Notes: a model not told the origin generated them from the letters alone. Shown: positions 11,919 to 22,971, counted from the stretch's first letter. The stretch is DNA of 64,000 nt from Tricholoma matsutake (GCA_026075535.2 AP026543.1:9238001-9302000), one strand, 5' to 3'. Translations and numbers: made by a program.

Positions 11919-12746
11919 TAGTGTTTAAAGGTCCAGTCCAGTCCGGTTTTTGACTTCCAAATGGGGCAACTGGCAACCGCAACTGGTCTGGGACCGACCC
12001 TGATATTGGGGGACCGCAACCGGACCATTTAGGACTGGTCCTAATTGGTCCATGGACCGAAAAAAGACTGGTTTGGACCGGTCTTTTGTCGTAAAATTTA
12101 TCATCAAAATAACCCATATGTATCTCAACAAATATAACTGTTACCTCATATATATTGTGTTTATGAATACAGATTCTAATTCTCCATAGATTCATCCAAC
12201 ATTTAAGCAATTCCATCAAGATTTGACTGAGATATGACCAAAACTGAAAGGACATGCATTCAAGTTACGGTTTGTAGTTGGTAATTTGTAGTTTGTAGTT
12301 GCAACTCATTTGGGCTGTTAAATGAATAAAATCACATGGTACAGATTGTTAGGTGTGTTGTTGGTATTTTATGATGTCATATAGATGTCCAAAAAAAATT
12401 ATAGCTCAGGTAGTAAGCAATGCAATCAAAGTTGTTCTGATACAACAAAATACTTGTACAAAATTTGTTTTTGGTCATATCTCAACCAATTCTTGACCGT
12501 TTTTGATGATCCAGGGACCAAAAATGAAGTAAATATGTGTGGGAGTAAGGTCCAATATGTGTTGGGACGAGTGACCGGTTGAAACCGGTTTTTTATCAGT
12601 CCTACTATATTTTTCAAAATGAAAGACCAGCAACTGGACTGAAAAAGACTGGTCCATAAATAGACCACTGGTCCGGTCCTAATTGGTCCAATTCAGTTCG
12701 GTTTTGATCTTTTTTTTGGTCCTACAGACCAGACCTTTAAACACTA
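11919..12746. mobile_element. Non-autonomous hAT-like element, 828 bp, in G1 reverse transcriptase/RNase H
   Basis: Inserted in G1 pol with a perfect 8-bp target duplication tttgctac (11911-11918 and 12747-12754). The ends are perfect 15-bp inverted repeats: tagtgtttaaaggtc at the left and its reverse complement at the right. The subterminal regions are crowded with ggtccagtcc/ggtccggtcc motifs on both strands. There is no transposase ORF. TSD length and TAGTG ends fit the hAT superfamily. Confidence 0.88.
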
Positions 12747-14329
12747 TTTGCTACTGGAGTGGTATTATCAATGCTGTGCGAAGATGACAAATGGCATCCT
12801 TGTGCATATTTGTCCTGAGGGTTGAATGATGTGGAGAGGAATTATGATGTGCATGACAAAGAGATGTTGGGGATAATATGAGCGTTGGAGGCATGGAGGC
12901 ATTATTTGGAAGGATATACACATCAGATTGAGATCTGGACAGACCATCAAAATCTGCAATACTTCATGTCCACTAAAAAGCTTAATCGCCAGCAAGTGCA
13001 TTGGGCACTATTCCTATCGTGTTTCAATTTTCACTTGGTCCACAAAGCGAGAAGCTTAATGAGGAAAGCAGATGCATTATCCAGACATATTGATCATAAA
13101 AGGGGGGTGGAGGAGGACAATAAGAATGTTACCTTACTCAAACCCGAATACTTTCGCATTTGCACTATGCATCAAGGGCATCTATTAATAGATAGCTCAG
13201 AAATGGAAATGTTGTCTAAAATTAGACAATGTTCAGAAATGGATGATGAAGTAGTGGAAGCCATGAAAGCTCTGAAGGGAGAGAAGAAAGGTAATATTAA
13301 AGGAGATGAATGGGCTGAGGAACAAGGGTTGGTGTTGTTTTGAGGAAAAGTGTATGTACCAAAGGATCAGGATTTGTGAAGGGAGATCATCTGGTTACAT
13401 CATAATACACTGACTGCCAGACACCCAGGAAGATGGAAGACATTGGAATTAGTAATGAGAAATTATTGGTGGCCCAGAATTTCAAAGTATGTGTTGTGAT
13501 ATGTGGATGGATGTGATACATGCATGAGGGGGAAGAAATTCCAGAGAAACCTGCAGGAAAATTAATGCTGAACCCTATACCTAAAGCGCCATGGTGAGAT
13601 ATATCTGTGGATTTTATTACCAGATTACCTGAGGCTCAAGGGTACGATGCAATATTTGTAGTATGCGACCGCTTCACAAAGGAGGTCCATATCATTCCTA
13701 CTACTACAGAAACCTCATCATTGGGCTTGGCACACCTCTATCTAAATCAGGTATGGCAGTTACATGGGTTACTTGATACCATTATCTCCGATCGTGGACC
13801 ACAATTTGCTTCCACATTTATGTGAGAACTGAACAACATATTGGGAATTCAAACTAAATTATCTATGGCATATCACCCGCAGACTGATGGGCAGACAGAG
13901 AGAATGAACCAGGAGTTGGAGCAGTACCTACATATGTTTGTCAACTACTGACAAACTGACTGGCCTGAATGGCTGGCAATTGCTGAATTTTCCCACAATA
14001 ACAAATTCCATTTGGCTACTTTGTATGTCACCCTTTTTCACAAATTATGGATATCATCCTTGCATGGAGTACTTTACACTCCCCCACCTATTCCAGTTGG
14101 ATTCCGGTTCGTCCGGCCAGAATTTCTGGAATTTCTGGAATCCGGTGGAATTTTTTTTGTATGTAGTTTTCCCTATGCAGCACAATTCCAGTCAGAATAA
14201 GGATCCAATTTACAGCCAGAATCCCTGGAATCTGACTGGACTCATCACAACCAGAATAACAGGAATAACCAGACTAACCGGAATAACCGGAATGCACGTG
14301 CTTTCCCAAATAAAAGTTCGACACACATC

Positions 14330-14395
14330 AATAATTGAACTCTTGACCTTGGGTCTGCATACATAACAGCATGCTTAACCACTGAGCTACCAAGC
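14330..14395 (-). other. tRNA-derived SINE head (A and B boxes)
   Basis: On the minus strand, tggtagctcagtggttaagc (A box) is followed about 35-40 nt later by caagagttcaattat (B box), resembling a tRNA gene 5' half. There is no foldable mature tRNA with an acceptor stem and CCA-side match, so it reads as an internal RNA polymerase III promoter of a SINE-like unit. Confidence 0.5.
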
Positions 14396-14665
14396 AATTA
14401 TTCTTTGGTATACATTTAATACTTTTATTACCCAACCAAGGTACGTAGTTAATCACAGCCATTAACAGAATAATTGATAAGTATGCATATGCATGACACG
14501 TGACACATGACTGCCAGCTCACAACCACTACCACCACTGTCGCCAACGCCACCTCCTCCTCCTCTCCACTCTACCACCACCACTGCGTGTGCACCCACCA
14601 CCACCATTTCCATGCCCAATGCCACCATCACCACCACCTTCAAATGAGCTGACTGGATGGAACGC

Positions 14666-15240
14666 GGGCCCAAACGATGCAGATCGCGTCGTTTGGGCCC
14701 TATGTAAGTTTTTTTCGTTTGGTTTTTGTTTTAATAAACTAACTAACTCATTTTTTTAGTTTTCTGGGTTATAATCTACTAGTAACGATGCCACCACCCA
14801 CAAATGAGCCAACACAGGCCCAAACGATGCAGATTGCGTCGTTTGGGCCCTACATAAGTTTTTTTTGTTTGGTTTTTGTTTTAATAAACTAACTAACTCA
14901 TTTTTTTAGTTTTCTAGGTTATAATCTACTAGTAACGATGCCACCACCCGCAAACGAGCCAAATGGGCCCAAACGATGCAGATCGCATCGTTTGGGCCCT
15001 ATGTAAGTTTTTTTCATTTGGTTTTTGTTTTAATAAACTAACTAACTCATTTTTTTAATTTTCTAGGTTATAATATACTAGTAATGATGCCACCACCCGC
15101 AAATGAGCCAACATGGGCCCAAACAATGCAGATCGTGTCATTTGGGCCCTATGTGAGTTTTTTCATTTGCTTTTTGTTTTTATAAACTAACTAATTGTAA
15201 TTTATTGCTTTTTAGGTTGTATACTACTGGGGACGACCTG
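14666..15240. repeat. Four tandem 150-bp repeats with a 12-bp palindromic arm
   Basis: Units start at 14666, 14816, 14965 and 15115 (periods 150, 149, 150). Each opens with gggcccaaacga, an 11-nt spacer, then tcgtttgggccc, a 12-bp inverted repeat (degraded in units 2 and 4), followed by T-rich sequence with ttaataaactaactaactca and an agtaacgatgccaccacc block. Differences among units are mainly CG to TG/CA. Confidence 0.93.
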
Positions 15241-15504
15241 CCATGATGAAAAACGTGCAACCCATGCCCACGCCCACCCAATCCCCTCCTCCCCAATCAA
15301 ATGGGATGTGAGGCTGTCGACATGGGCTAGGAGGGTGCAGAGGGATGCCAGGAGACCCCGGAAGGGGGGTACCTGCCTAGTAAGCACCCACCAACTTCTG
15401 TACCCGTGCCATGTCGCACTGACGCGCCCAAACCCCCCCCCCCCCCCAAAAAAAAACAGAAAAAAACAGAAATTCAGACAGGGGATGACAGCGACAAATG
15501 ATGA

Positions 15505-15885
15505 CAAGCCACCCACCCCCAGCCTCACGAGCAACTGCTCGTGGGGTGGAACGGCACCCAGGCACAGGGACAGGAGACAACAATGACACACCACCCACCC
15601 CCAGCCTCATGAGCAACTGCTTGTGGGGTGGATCGCGGGTGGAACGACAATGACAACAAGCCACCCACCCCCAGCCTCACAAGCAACTGCTCGTGGGGTG
15701 GAACGTGGGTGGAACAGCACCCAGGTGCAGGGATAGGAGACGACAACGCACCACCCGCCCCCAGCCTCACGAGCAACTGCTCGTGGGGTGGATCATGGGT
15801 GGAACAACAACAATGACAAGCCACCTACCCCCAGCCTCATGAGCAACTGCTCGTGGGGTGGATCGTGGGTGAAAGGACAGACAAC
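15505..15885. repeat. Five short repeats around gagcaactgctc
   Basis: Blocks of ccacccacccccagcctcac followed by gagcaactgctcgtggggtgga recur with agcctca at 15521, 15603, 15673, 15773 and 15833. Each unit contains the near-palindrome gagcaactgctc. Spacing varies (60-100 bp). Long open frames across this stretch are products of the repeat. Confidence 0.85.
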
Positions 15886-16249
15886 AGCGGGGTTGCATCC
15901 CCTCCCCCTCCCCCACTTCGTGTGGGGAGGGATTTTTTTTGTATTTTTAATTATTTATTAGTATTGTGCCCCCCCTCCCCCGTTTTGCATGGGGGAGGGA
16001 TTTTTCTCTTCATGTTTTTACCTCCCCCCTCATGTTTGGCGCGAGGGGTTAGCTTTTTATGTATATAAATAAAACTCCCTCTCGCATCTTGTGAGAGGGA
16101 GGATTTTTTGTTTATGTATATAATTACAACTATCCCCACTCCCTCGCATTCAATGTGAGGGATGTGGTTAATTAAAAAAATTTGATCTTAACTACTTCGA
16201 AAAAAATTAGAGTGTCATGAATAAACATTATATTACTATCTAATAATTC

Positions 16250-16332
16250 TCCTGTGGCTCAACTGGTTAAGCACACATGTTTGGTTTGTCATGTGATCAC
16301 TCTAATCAAGATGTCTTGAGTTCAATCCTTAC
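16250..16332 (+). other. Second tRNA-derived SINE head (A and B boxes)
   Basis: tggctcaactggttaagcac (A box, from 16255) and gagttcaatcc (B box, 16318-16328) match RNA polymerase III internal promoter consensus with plausible spacing. The sequence between does not fold as an ordinary tRNA, so a SINE head is preferred. Confidence 0.5.
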
Positions 16333-16420
16333 TCTGCACAAATATATTTTGTAGGCACTTTGACAACTTAAGACTTGAAATTTGACTATCCATTAGGGTA
16401 TATACTCTAAGTTGAGGATC

Positions 16421-16620
16421 TGGAGTAACCAGAATCTGGTCGGAATAACCGGAATAACTGGACTCCGACTGGAATAACTGGACTCTGACTGGAATAACTG
16501 GACTCCAATCGGAATAACTGGACTCTGACCAGAATAACTGGACTCCGACTGGAATAATTGGACTCCAACCGGAATAACTGGACTCCAACTGGAATAACTG
16601 GACTCTGACCGGAATAGGTG
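16421..16620. repeat. Tract of about 20-bp ggaataactggactc repeats
   Basis: Around nine copies of a unit like ggaataactggactccgact, with C/T variation at one or two positions, run up to the right terminal repeat of the 14067-16638 element. Related but scrambled ggaata/ttccgg motifs lie inside its left end (14090-14295), so these are subterminal repeats, perhaps transposase-binding sites. Confidence 0.85.
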
Positions 16621-17331
16621 GGGGAGGGTAAATTACAGCTTGCATGGGAGTAGAACCCAGAAGGGAAGTCAAAGTACAGTCAGTAGAAGACTTTGTATCT
16701 AAGATGCAAAAGGTACTAGAGGAAGCAGAGGTGGCATTGAAGAAAGCACATGATGACATGATGCGACATGTGAATTGTACTCGAGCACGCAGTCCAGAGT
16801 ACAAAGTTGGTGACTTGGTGTGGCTAAGTACCAAGGACCTGAATATTCCACGACCTTTGAGGAAACTTATGGAGAAACAAGTTGGCCCATATGCAATCTC
16901 TAAAGTAATCTCACCTAATGTGGTAGTGCTAAAATTACCCCGATCATTCAAGATTGATCCTGAGATTAATATATCCCACCTACACCCTTACTGCCCACCC
17001 ACTATTCCTGGCCAACAAACTACTCCACAACCTCCGATAATAGTAGAAGGTGCTCCAGAATATGTAGTTGAAGAAATTCTAGACTCACGTCTTTGATGGA
17101 ATAAATTGGAGTTCTTGATAAAGTGGAAAAACTATATTGACAAAAATAATTTGTGGGAGCCCAAAGAGAATTGTAAGCGAGCGCACAACATGATCACCCA
17201 ATTCTTTAAATGTAATCCAAATGCTCCACGTTGCATTGTGAGAATGGTGTATGAGGGGATGAGATTCCGGCCTTACCAAAATTTCACAGAGGGGACAGAC
17301 ACAATATTTTCTTGCCTGGAAGTTGAGGCAT

Positions 17332-17344
17332 AAAAGGGGGGTAA
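17332..17344 (+). promoter_or_regulatory. G1 polypurine tract
   Basis: aaaaggggggtaa directly before the TGTTAGG start of the 3' LTR is the expected plus-strand priming site. The same tract precedes the G4 3' LTR on the minus strand (54269-54281). Confidence 0.85.
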
Positions 17345-17363
17345 TGTTAGGAAACCACCCCAT
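17345..17363 (+). repeat. First 19 bp of the split G1 3' LTR
   Basis: tgttaggaaaccaccccat is the start of the LTR, cut off by insertion of G2. The last five bases, cccat, are the target duplication of that insertion. The LTR resumes at 22972. Confidence 0.93.
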
Positions 17364-17610
17364 TGGAAGGGAGTGTGGTCTCCCAACACTCAAGAATACC
17401 AAGTGTGAGGAATGTGGTATCGATTAAAGAGTAGCTACTGTTCTATTACAAACATTGCATATCTAAGAGTCAACTAGTCATGTGATCGTGTATAAGCGTG
17501 ACTGTGTATAGGTGTGATCATGTATAGGTGTGATCGTGTATAGGTGTGATCGTGTATACTGTATAGGCATGTGATGTGCATGTCGCATTGTAAGAGACAC
17601 TTCTCTTACA
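17364..17610 (-). repeat. G2 3' LTR (left copy)
   Basis: 247 bp. It contains a short tandem array of 16-bp tgtataggtgtgatc(g/a) units, one to two units longer than in the right LTR. Point differences between the two LTRs are mainly CG versus TG or CA. Confidence 0.93.
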
Positions 17611-17640
17611 CTCTCACCCATTTCAAAAAATTCCATCTCC

Positions 17641-20600
17641 TCATGTCCTAGACTCCCAAGCCTCAAGTGCTTCTGTCTCCAACATCTCCAACCTTGCAAG
17701 CCAAGAATCTGCTTCAGGACCATATCCCTTCCAATGGATTAGGTATTGTCTCCCTCAACCTCTTGGATGCTCGTCAAGAATCCTCTCGATGAAATACTCC
17801 ATGGATCCCTCTGGTGTTATGATAGGACCAGGCCGCTCCATTTTTCTCCCAGGAAAAAGTTTGTCATCATTTTCTATGTGTCATTTAAGGTGTGACACAT
17901 GGAATGTAGCATATTGCGAGTCCAGTAGCGCCAGTTTGTACGTCGATGTATCTGGGAATGCTTCAAGCACTTTGTATGGCCCATCCCAGCAGGGCATGAA
18001 CTTGGCAACTCTGCTGCTCTGTTTCTGCATGTATTCTCTTCTACGGTGCACTGTCTTCATCATCAAATTTTCTCCCACCATGAATTCTGGGTCTGCACCC
18101 CAGTCCTTATTTGCTTGATGGGCCTGGGAAATCTTTGCAGCCAAAAGGCAGTCTTTTGCGCCCTCCACTTTGTTGTTTATCCTTTCAACTGAATCTTTGG
18201 CTTGTATTTCTTCAGCAGTGTTTGAAGTGCCCTCTCCTTTCTCTGATGGACCAATGGGTAGCAAGATTTGCAGGGATCATTCAGTTTTTAGAACGAATGG
18301 GGAGACCTGGGTGGATGTGTTGATGGTGTTTATTATATCGAAACATACTTTAGGTAATGCCCTAGCCCATCTGCTCTGGTTCCTCTCAATGTGATAATGC
18401 AGGCATTGAATCACAGTTTTGTTTGACTGTTCAGAGGAGCCATCTGTTTCCGGGTGATATGCCATCGAGAGCTTGTGTTTTATTCTGGTAAGCTTCATGA
18501 GTGCACTCCAAAATTTTGAGATGAATAATCTGTCGCGGTCACTGATGATTTCCAGGGGACAACCATTTTCGCAATACCATACATTGAAGAATACCTCTGC
18601 AAATTCTTCAGCCGACATGTCCATTTTGCATGGTGTGACTTGGATATCTGCGCCCAACCTATCTGTCATCGTGACAATTGCATCGAACCTGTCATCAAGC
18701 AGTAATGGTCCTATGAAGTTGATCACCATGGAATCAAATCACTTGTCGGGAATAGGTAAAGGGTGTAATGGGCCACAAGCTTTAGACGTCGCTGACTTGT
18801 TGCGCTGGCATGGGCTGCAACCTGGGATGTATGCCATCAACAGATCTCACCTCATGTTGGGCCAATAGAAATCATTTCTCAGTGCTGTATACGTTTTCTC
18901 ACCTCCAAAATGCCCCAGCTGGTCATGGTCAAGTCTGAACAGCTGCTCACACACATTCTTGTATTTCGGAATGATAAAGTGATCTCCAACAAAAAGCAGC
19001 CCGTTCTTGAAAATGAACCCTAACTTTGAGTCCATAACATTTTGCTTCAAGTCCTTCAATATTCCAGCACACCAACTGTCTTTTTTGTATCCATTTTGTA
19101 TTCTCTCAAACAGCTTTGGATTAGATTTGATTTTGAAAACTGCGTTGACACATGTATCTGGTTGGGGTGGCTCTGGTATCCTTGAAAGGGCGTCTGCCAC
19201 TGTATTATCTTCCTCTTTGATGTACAAAATGGTGTACTCATACTGGGACAGATACTCCATCCACCAAACTTGCCTTAGGGACAGGTCCCATTGTCCGTCA
19301 AAGTTCTCAATGGTTTTGTGGTCTGTGTATATATTGATGTGCATCCCCAACAAGTCCACCCTCCACTTTGCTAATGCCTGCATTATGCTTAGCATTTCTT
19401 GCTCGTGGACTGGGTAGTGTAGTTTGGCACCTTTCAGTTGTCTGCTGTCGAAGGCAACTGGCCGTGCACTTTCCCAATCTTCCCCGAAAGAGAGCACTGC
19501 ACCTGTCCATCTTTTACTAGTGTTGCAAGTAACAAAAATTTGGTTTTTGCCTGGATTATGATGATCAATCATCGTCAAGCAATCTCTACCAAGTACGAGC
19601 TTTTTGATGGCCTCAAATGCATGCTGATGTTCACTCATCCAGGGGGGGAAATAGGTATTACATTCTTTCTTGGTTAGCAGCGTCAGGATCACAGTGTGTT
19701 CGGCCAGTGCTGGCAAGAATATGCTGATGTATCTTACAAGGCCAAGGTACTGGCGCACTTGTTTCGCCGACCTTGGTGCTTGCCAATCTAAGATTTGTTT
19801 AACCTTTTCATCATCAGCTTCGATCCCATCTGCGGAGATGTGGTGACCCAGGAAATTGATGTCCATTGTGAATAGAGAAGATTTCTTTGTGGAACAGAAT
19901 AGTTGCACCTTGCGCAGAGCTTTGAGGACCACAGTTACATTTGCCTTATGTTCCGCTAGGTTGGATGACCAGATGACGATGTCATCTAGGTAGACATGGC
20001 AAATCCTCCCAATCAGGTCTGATAATGCCAATGTCACCTGGCGTTGATGTGTTGCTGGTGAGTTTCTAAGTCCCACGGGCATGACAACCCACTCCCACAA
20101 GCCAAATGGTGTTAGCATTGCCGTGTACTTGTCGTGATCAGGGCATACCAAGGTTTGAAAAAAGGAATTCGTCATGTCAATTTTTCCCCATACCTTGCCC
20201 TTTGCACAGTCAGCCCAGATATCATTGATCCTTGGAAGCAGGTAATTATCAGGGACCATAACTTTATTCAGTTTCTGGTAGTCATTGACCCACCTGGGAA
20301 GCACTGTGCCATCTGCTTTAGGGATGATAAATGAGGGTGAAGCATATGGCAAGGATGATGGATGTATGTGCCCCACCTTGGAATGTTGTTCAATTAACGT
20401 CTTCCAGCCATCCCTGTATTTTCTCAGGCAAGAGTATGCATGGCCTACAGAGATTGGTGCCCCAGGCTTCACTTCAATGTGATGGTACACATCAGTAGGT
20501 AAATCTTTTGCATGTGGAATATCTGCAGGAAATCGGTCTGTGAACCGATCCTTGTAAACACTATCCAATTTATCCAAGATTGCCAGGGTGGCGAGCTCTT

Positions 20601-21075
20601 CAATGCGTTTCTTGACACCCGCGATCATACACGGGGTCCTTGTTGTATACGTGTCGAAGTTGAAATGCGCAGGGTTCTCTGTGAAGATACATTGCAGTTC
20701 CTCATGTACGAGCATGCAGTTCTCCCACGCTTGCAACATCTCTTTTGTAATTGCCTTGTTAGTCGCTCTTCTTTGTTCTTGAGCTGACAATTGTGTCTGT
20801 TTGCACTCGACTTTAGGTGGACTCAAAAGGTTGTATTGCAAATCTTTCACTATCACCGTTCTCAGCTCTGTGTCGACAACGATTTTGTTTTGCATGAGGA
20901 AATCAAGGCCTAGGATGATCCCAGTGTGAAGGTTCAGACATATGATTGCATTAATTACTCTTGGTTTCCATAACAAGTCTGGCAATTGCAGGTGTACTTT
21001 ACAATATTCTGATAATGAAATGTCCTTTCCCTGTCCATTAATGAAGGCACCAGTAACATGAAACAGCTTGAACAA
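17641..21075 (-). pseudogene. G2 pol (RT-RNase H-integrase-chromodomain)
   Basis: A 742-codon open stretch (18847-21075) covers the end of the protease, RT with VYLDDIVIWSSN, RNase H with INIYTDHKTIENF and VADALSRIPE, and the integrase zinc finger start (HDQLGHFGGEKTY). TGA stops then separate the integrase core (18277-18729: INFIGPLLLDDRFDAIVTMTDR, ISDRDRLFISKFW, YHPETDGSSEQ) and the C-terminal part (17881-18264). A chromodomain follows at about 17650-17810 (EYFIERILDEHP...YLIHWKGYGPEADSWL), interrupted by one TGA in a CGA context. The RT is better preserved than in G1. Confidence 0.9.
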
Positions 21076-21078
21076 TTT

Positions 21079-22274
21079 TCATCGTGCAAGTCTGTAAATC
21101 TCTACCATTTCAGATGAAATCAGCACTGGGGGACAACCGTGGTCAATAAGGGCTCGAATCGGAGTAGGAGCACATGTCATGGGAGCATCAATACAGCAGT
21201 CCCACCACAAATGTGATGGTAATGAGAAAGGTTCCACCACATACTCTGATGCTTCATCCTCAGACATTTTGAAATGGTCCTCATCATTGGTTTCAAAAAC
21301 GCCAGCAACAACTGTCGCCATGTTCGCCTCGAAAGCCACTTTGGCCTTGAGTGCTTCCACAATGGTGACGTTCTTGCATGCTTCAGGAGTTGGTCTTCCT
21401 TTGTTTCCAAGGGGGCAGTCTCCCACAAAATGACCTGCATAGAACAACCTGCAATGGAAACATCCATGGTGAGCTTTAAGAAGATCATGTTCCACTCAAG
21501 TGAGCTTAGCAGTGAATGCCTGGACAGTGTTGGTTGCATTTGCAAGGATGGCTGGGTTGGCAGTTCCCAATGCCACCGCACCGTTGTTGACACTGGTTTT
21601 TGCATTGGCGCGTTCCACACCTTGGGCAATTTTCAGCCATTCATCGCGCTTGTTCTGATTCTCGACATCAAGGAGGTGGACACACTCGATCCAAGCCTCA
21701 AGGTCCATGATATTGTCAAGGGTACCATGTGTGTTGTTCGAGTCATAAGAGCTTTTGAGAGTTGGGGCAAGTCAGGGAATGAAGTGAGCACAAAGTTTTC
21801 CTTCTTTGATGTGATAATCCAAGGTTGTGATTCCAAGTTCAGAGTTTGCTTCACATATGGCCTCCATCCAGGAGAGGAAGGCCTGAGTCCCTTGAGTAGA
21901 GATCTGTGTTGCTACCAAGTCATCTTGCCAATTCATTGGTAAACATTTCTTCTTGAACTCCAACATGAAGGCAGGGAAGGTGAGGAGGAGAAGGCGGTTG
22001 TGGTGGGTATTGACCCAGGACTGAACTGAAGACCCTTCAAAATTGTAGATGATGCTTATGACTCATTCATCCTCAGCGATTTTCTTATTCTGAAAGAATC
22101 GGCGGCAGGCATTTTCAAAGATGCACATTACCAAAATGGTGATGCGGCCAGCTGATAAAACAGGTGTGTGGCTTCCCTTCCCACTGCTGACCACAGCTGG
22201 GGCATAAGGTGTGTTTGTCCATTGCAGGGAGAAATTCAGAGTCAGAGTCAGATGAGTCAGATGATGGGGTCATG
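21079..22274 (-). pseudogene. G2 gag and protease region, disrupted
   Basis: The minus-strand ATG near 22274 starts MTPSSDSSDSDSEFLPAMDK, with a CPSC...C cluster soon after. The capsid-like part includes LEFKKKCLPMNWQDDLVATQ and MDLEAWIECVHLLDVENQN. The zinc knuckle is CFHCRLFYAGHFVGDC, a CX2CX6HX4C spacing longer than the retroviral CX2CX4HX4C. The protease active site reads ALIDHGCPPVLIS, with DHG in place of DSG/DTG. Stops and at least one frame change split the region. Confidence 0.8.
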
Positions 22275-22749
22275 GTGATAATTCCATGGTTGGCAGGGGC
22301 AGGCGCGGGGGGGAAGGTGATGACTGGACAGGGGGTGGAGAACTTGGAGGTGTCATGAGGAGGCTGGACGTGGGGACAGGTGGAGCTTCACGAGCCTTAC
22401 TATGGGTTGTGAGGGGAGTACAGGTGGATGGTATGCGAGACAGGATGTATTCTGTAGGTCAGACTGAAGAATCTTCGTTATCGCTTGGTTCTTTATACTA
22501 GAGAAATGTGACTATATGCACAGTGGGCAGTGACACAATTCTCGTATGACATGGTGCTTTGACGCAATTAAGGTCTGATGTGGTTTCTCCAGTGTTGGTA
22601 GTTGCAGTGGACATGGCATGGCTTTAATTGAGAGAAGTCGCAGGTGTCACCAGAAGAAGTTGGGTGACATGGGATAGTGTTTCTGAATTGATCTGGCTTC
22701 CTTTTTCATGCCTAGAGTGAAATGAATTCCGCTCATCACAAAAAAAAAG

Positions 22750-22971
22750 TGGAAGGGAGTGTGGTCTCCCAACACTCAAGAATACCAAGTGTGAGGAATG
22801 TGGTATCAATTAAAGAGTAGCTACTGTTCTATTACAAACATTGCATATCTAAGAGTCAACTAGTCATGTGATCATGTATAAGTGTGACCATGTATAGGCG
22901 TGATCACGTATAGGTGTGATCATGTATACTGTATATGTGTGTGTCGTGTTGTAAGAGACACTTCTCTTACA
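22750..22971 (-). repeat. G2 5' LTR (right copy)
   Basis: 222 bp, matching 17364-17610 apart from repeat-number change and transitions. On the minus strand the internal side begins with ctttttttttgtgatgag, where the primer-binding site should be; no tRNA match was recognised. Confidence 0.93.

Larger units (their letters stand above)
14067..16638. mobile_element. 2.57-kb non-autonomous DNA transposon filled with satellites
   Basis: Inserted in the G1 integrase region with target duplication cttgcatg (14059-14066 and 16639-16646; a ninth base g also matches). The terminal inverted repeats share ctcccccacctattcc preceded by imperfect gagtactttaca / ctgtaatttacc. No transposase gene is visible. 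Inside, in order: degenerate ggaataacc/ttccggtt subterminal repeats, a tRNA-derived SINE head on the minus strand, four 150-bp palindrome-bearing tandem repeats, five gagcaactgctc repeats, a run of T-rich and C-rich sequence, a plus-strand SINE head, and a tract of about 20-bp repeats next to the right end. The 8-bp duplication suggests hAT; the terminal bases are not the usual hAT start, so superfamily is open. Confidence 0.8.
10174..17333 (+). pseudogene. G1 pol (PR-RT-RH-IN-chromodomain), multiply disrupted
   Basis: Protease with LLDSGATGLFIN (active DSG) near 10426-10460; reverse transcriptase with the FIDDILIF catalytic YxDD-equivalent near 11450-11475; RNase H with IEIWTDHQNLQYF and the DALSR motif (12930-13085); integrase with MDFITRLPEAQGYDAIFVVCDRF and ISDRGPQFAS (13607-13825); and a C-terminal chromodomain YVVEEILDSRL...LIKWKNYIDKNNLWEPKE (about 17060-17165). 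Stops at 10603, 11773, 11887, 12879, 13341, 13376, 13595, 13823, 13949 and 17094 are TGA. At seven of the matching positions checked, G4 reads Arg (CGA). It also carries two DNA-transposon insertions and an RT deletion, and is not functional. Confidence 0.93.
17364..22971 (-). mobile_element. Chromodomain Ty3/gypsy retrotransposon G2, minus strand
   Basis: A different chromovirus lineage from G1, inserted inside the G1 3' LTR with 5-bp target duplication cccat (17359-17363 and 22972-22976). The LTRs read tgtaagagaagtg...ccttcca on the minus strand. Order on the minus strand: LTR, gag, protease, RT, RNase H, integrase, chromodomain, LTR. Length is 5.6 kb. It is younger than G1, since it sits in a G1 LTR. 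The long RT frame is nearly open, but several TGA stops disrupt gag and pol. Confidence 0.95.

Noticed and set aside
11896..12668. Open frames between G1 RT and RNase H
   Set aside because: They lie within the 828-bp hAT-like insertion, whose target duplication and inverted ends explain the sequence.
15202..15824. Several 60-130 codon open frames on both strands
   Set aside because: They run through tandem repeats around gagcaactgctc, repeat the same residues and have no recognisable protein.
14666..15880. CRISPR-like array of repeats with palindromes
   Set aside because: The units are long tandem copies without unique spacers of uniform size, and the host is a eukaryote.
16250..16332. A functional tRNA gene
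   Set aside because: A and B boxes are present but the acceptor and anticodon stems do not form, so a SINE head fits better.
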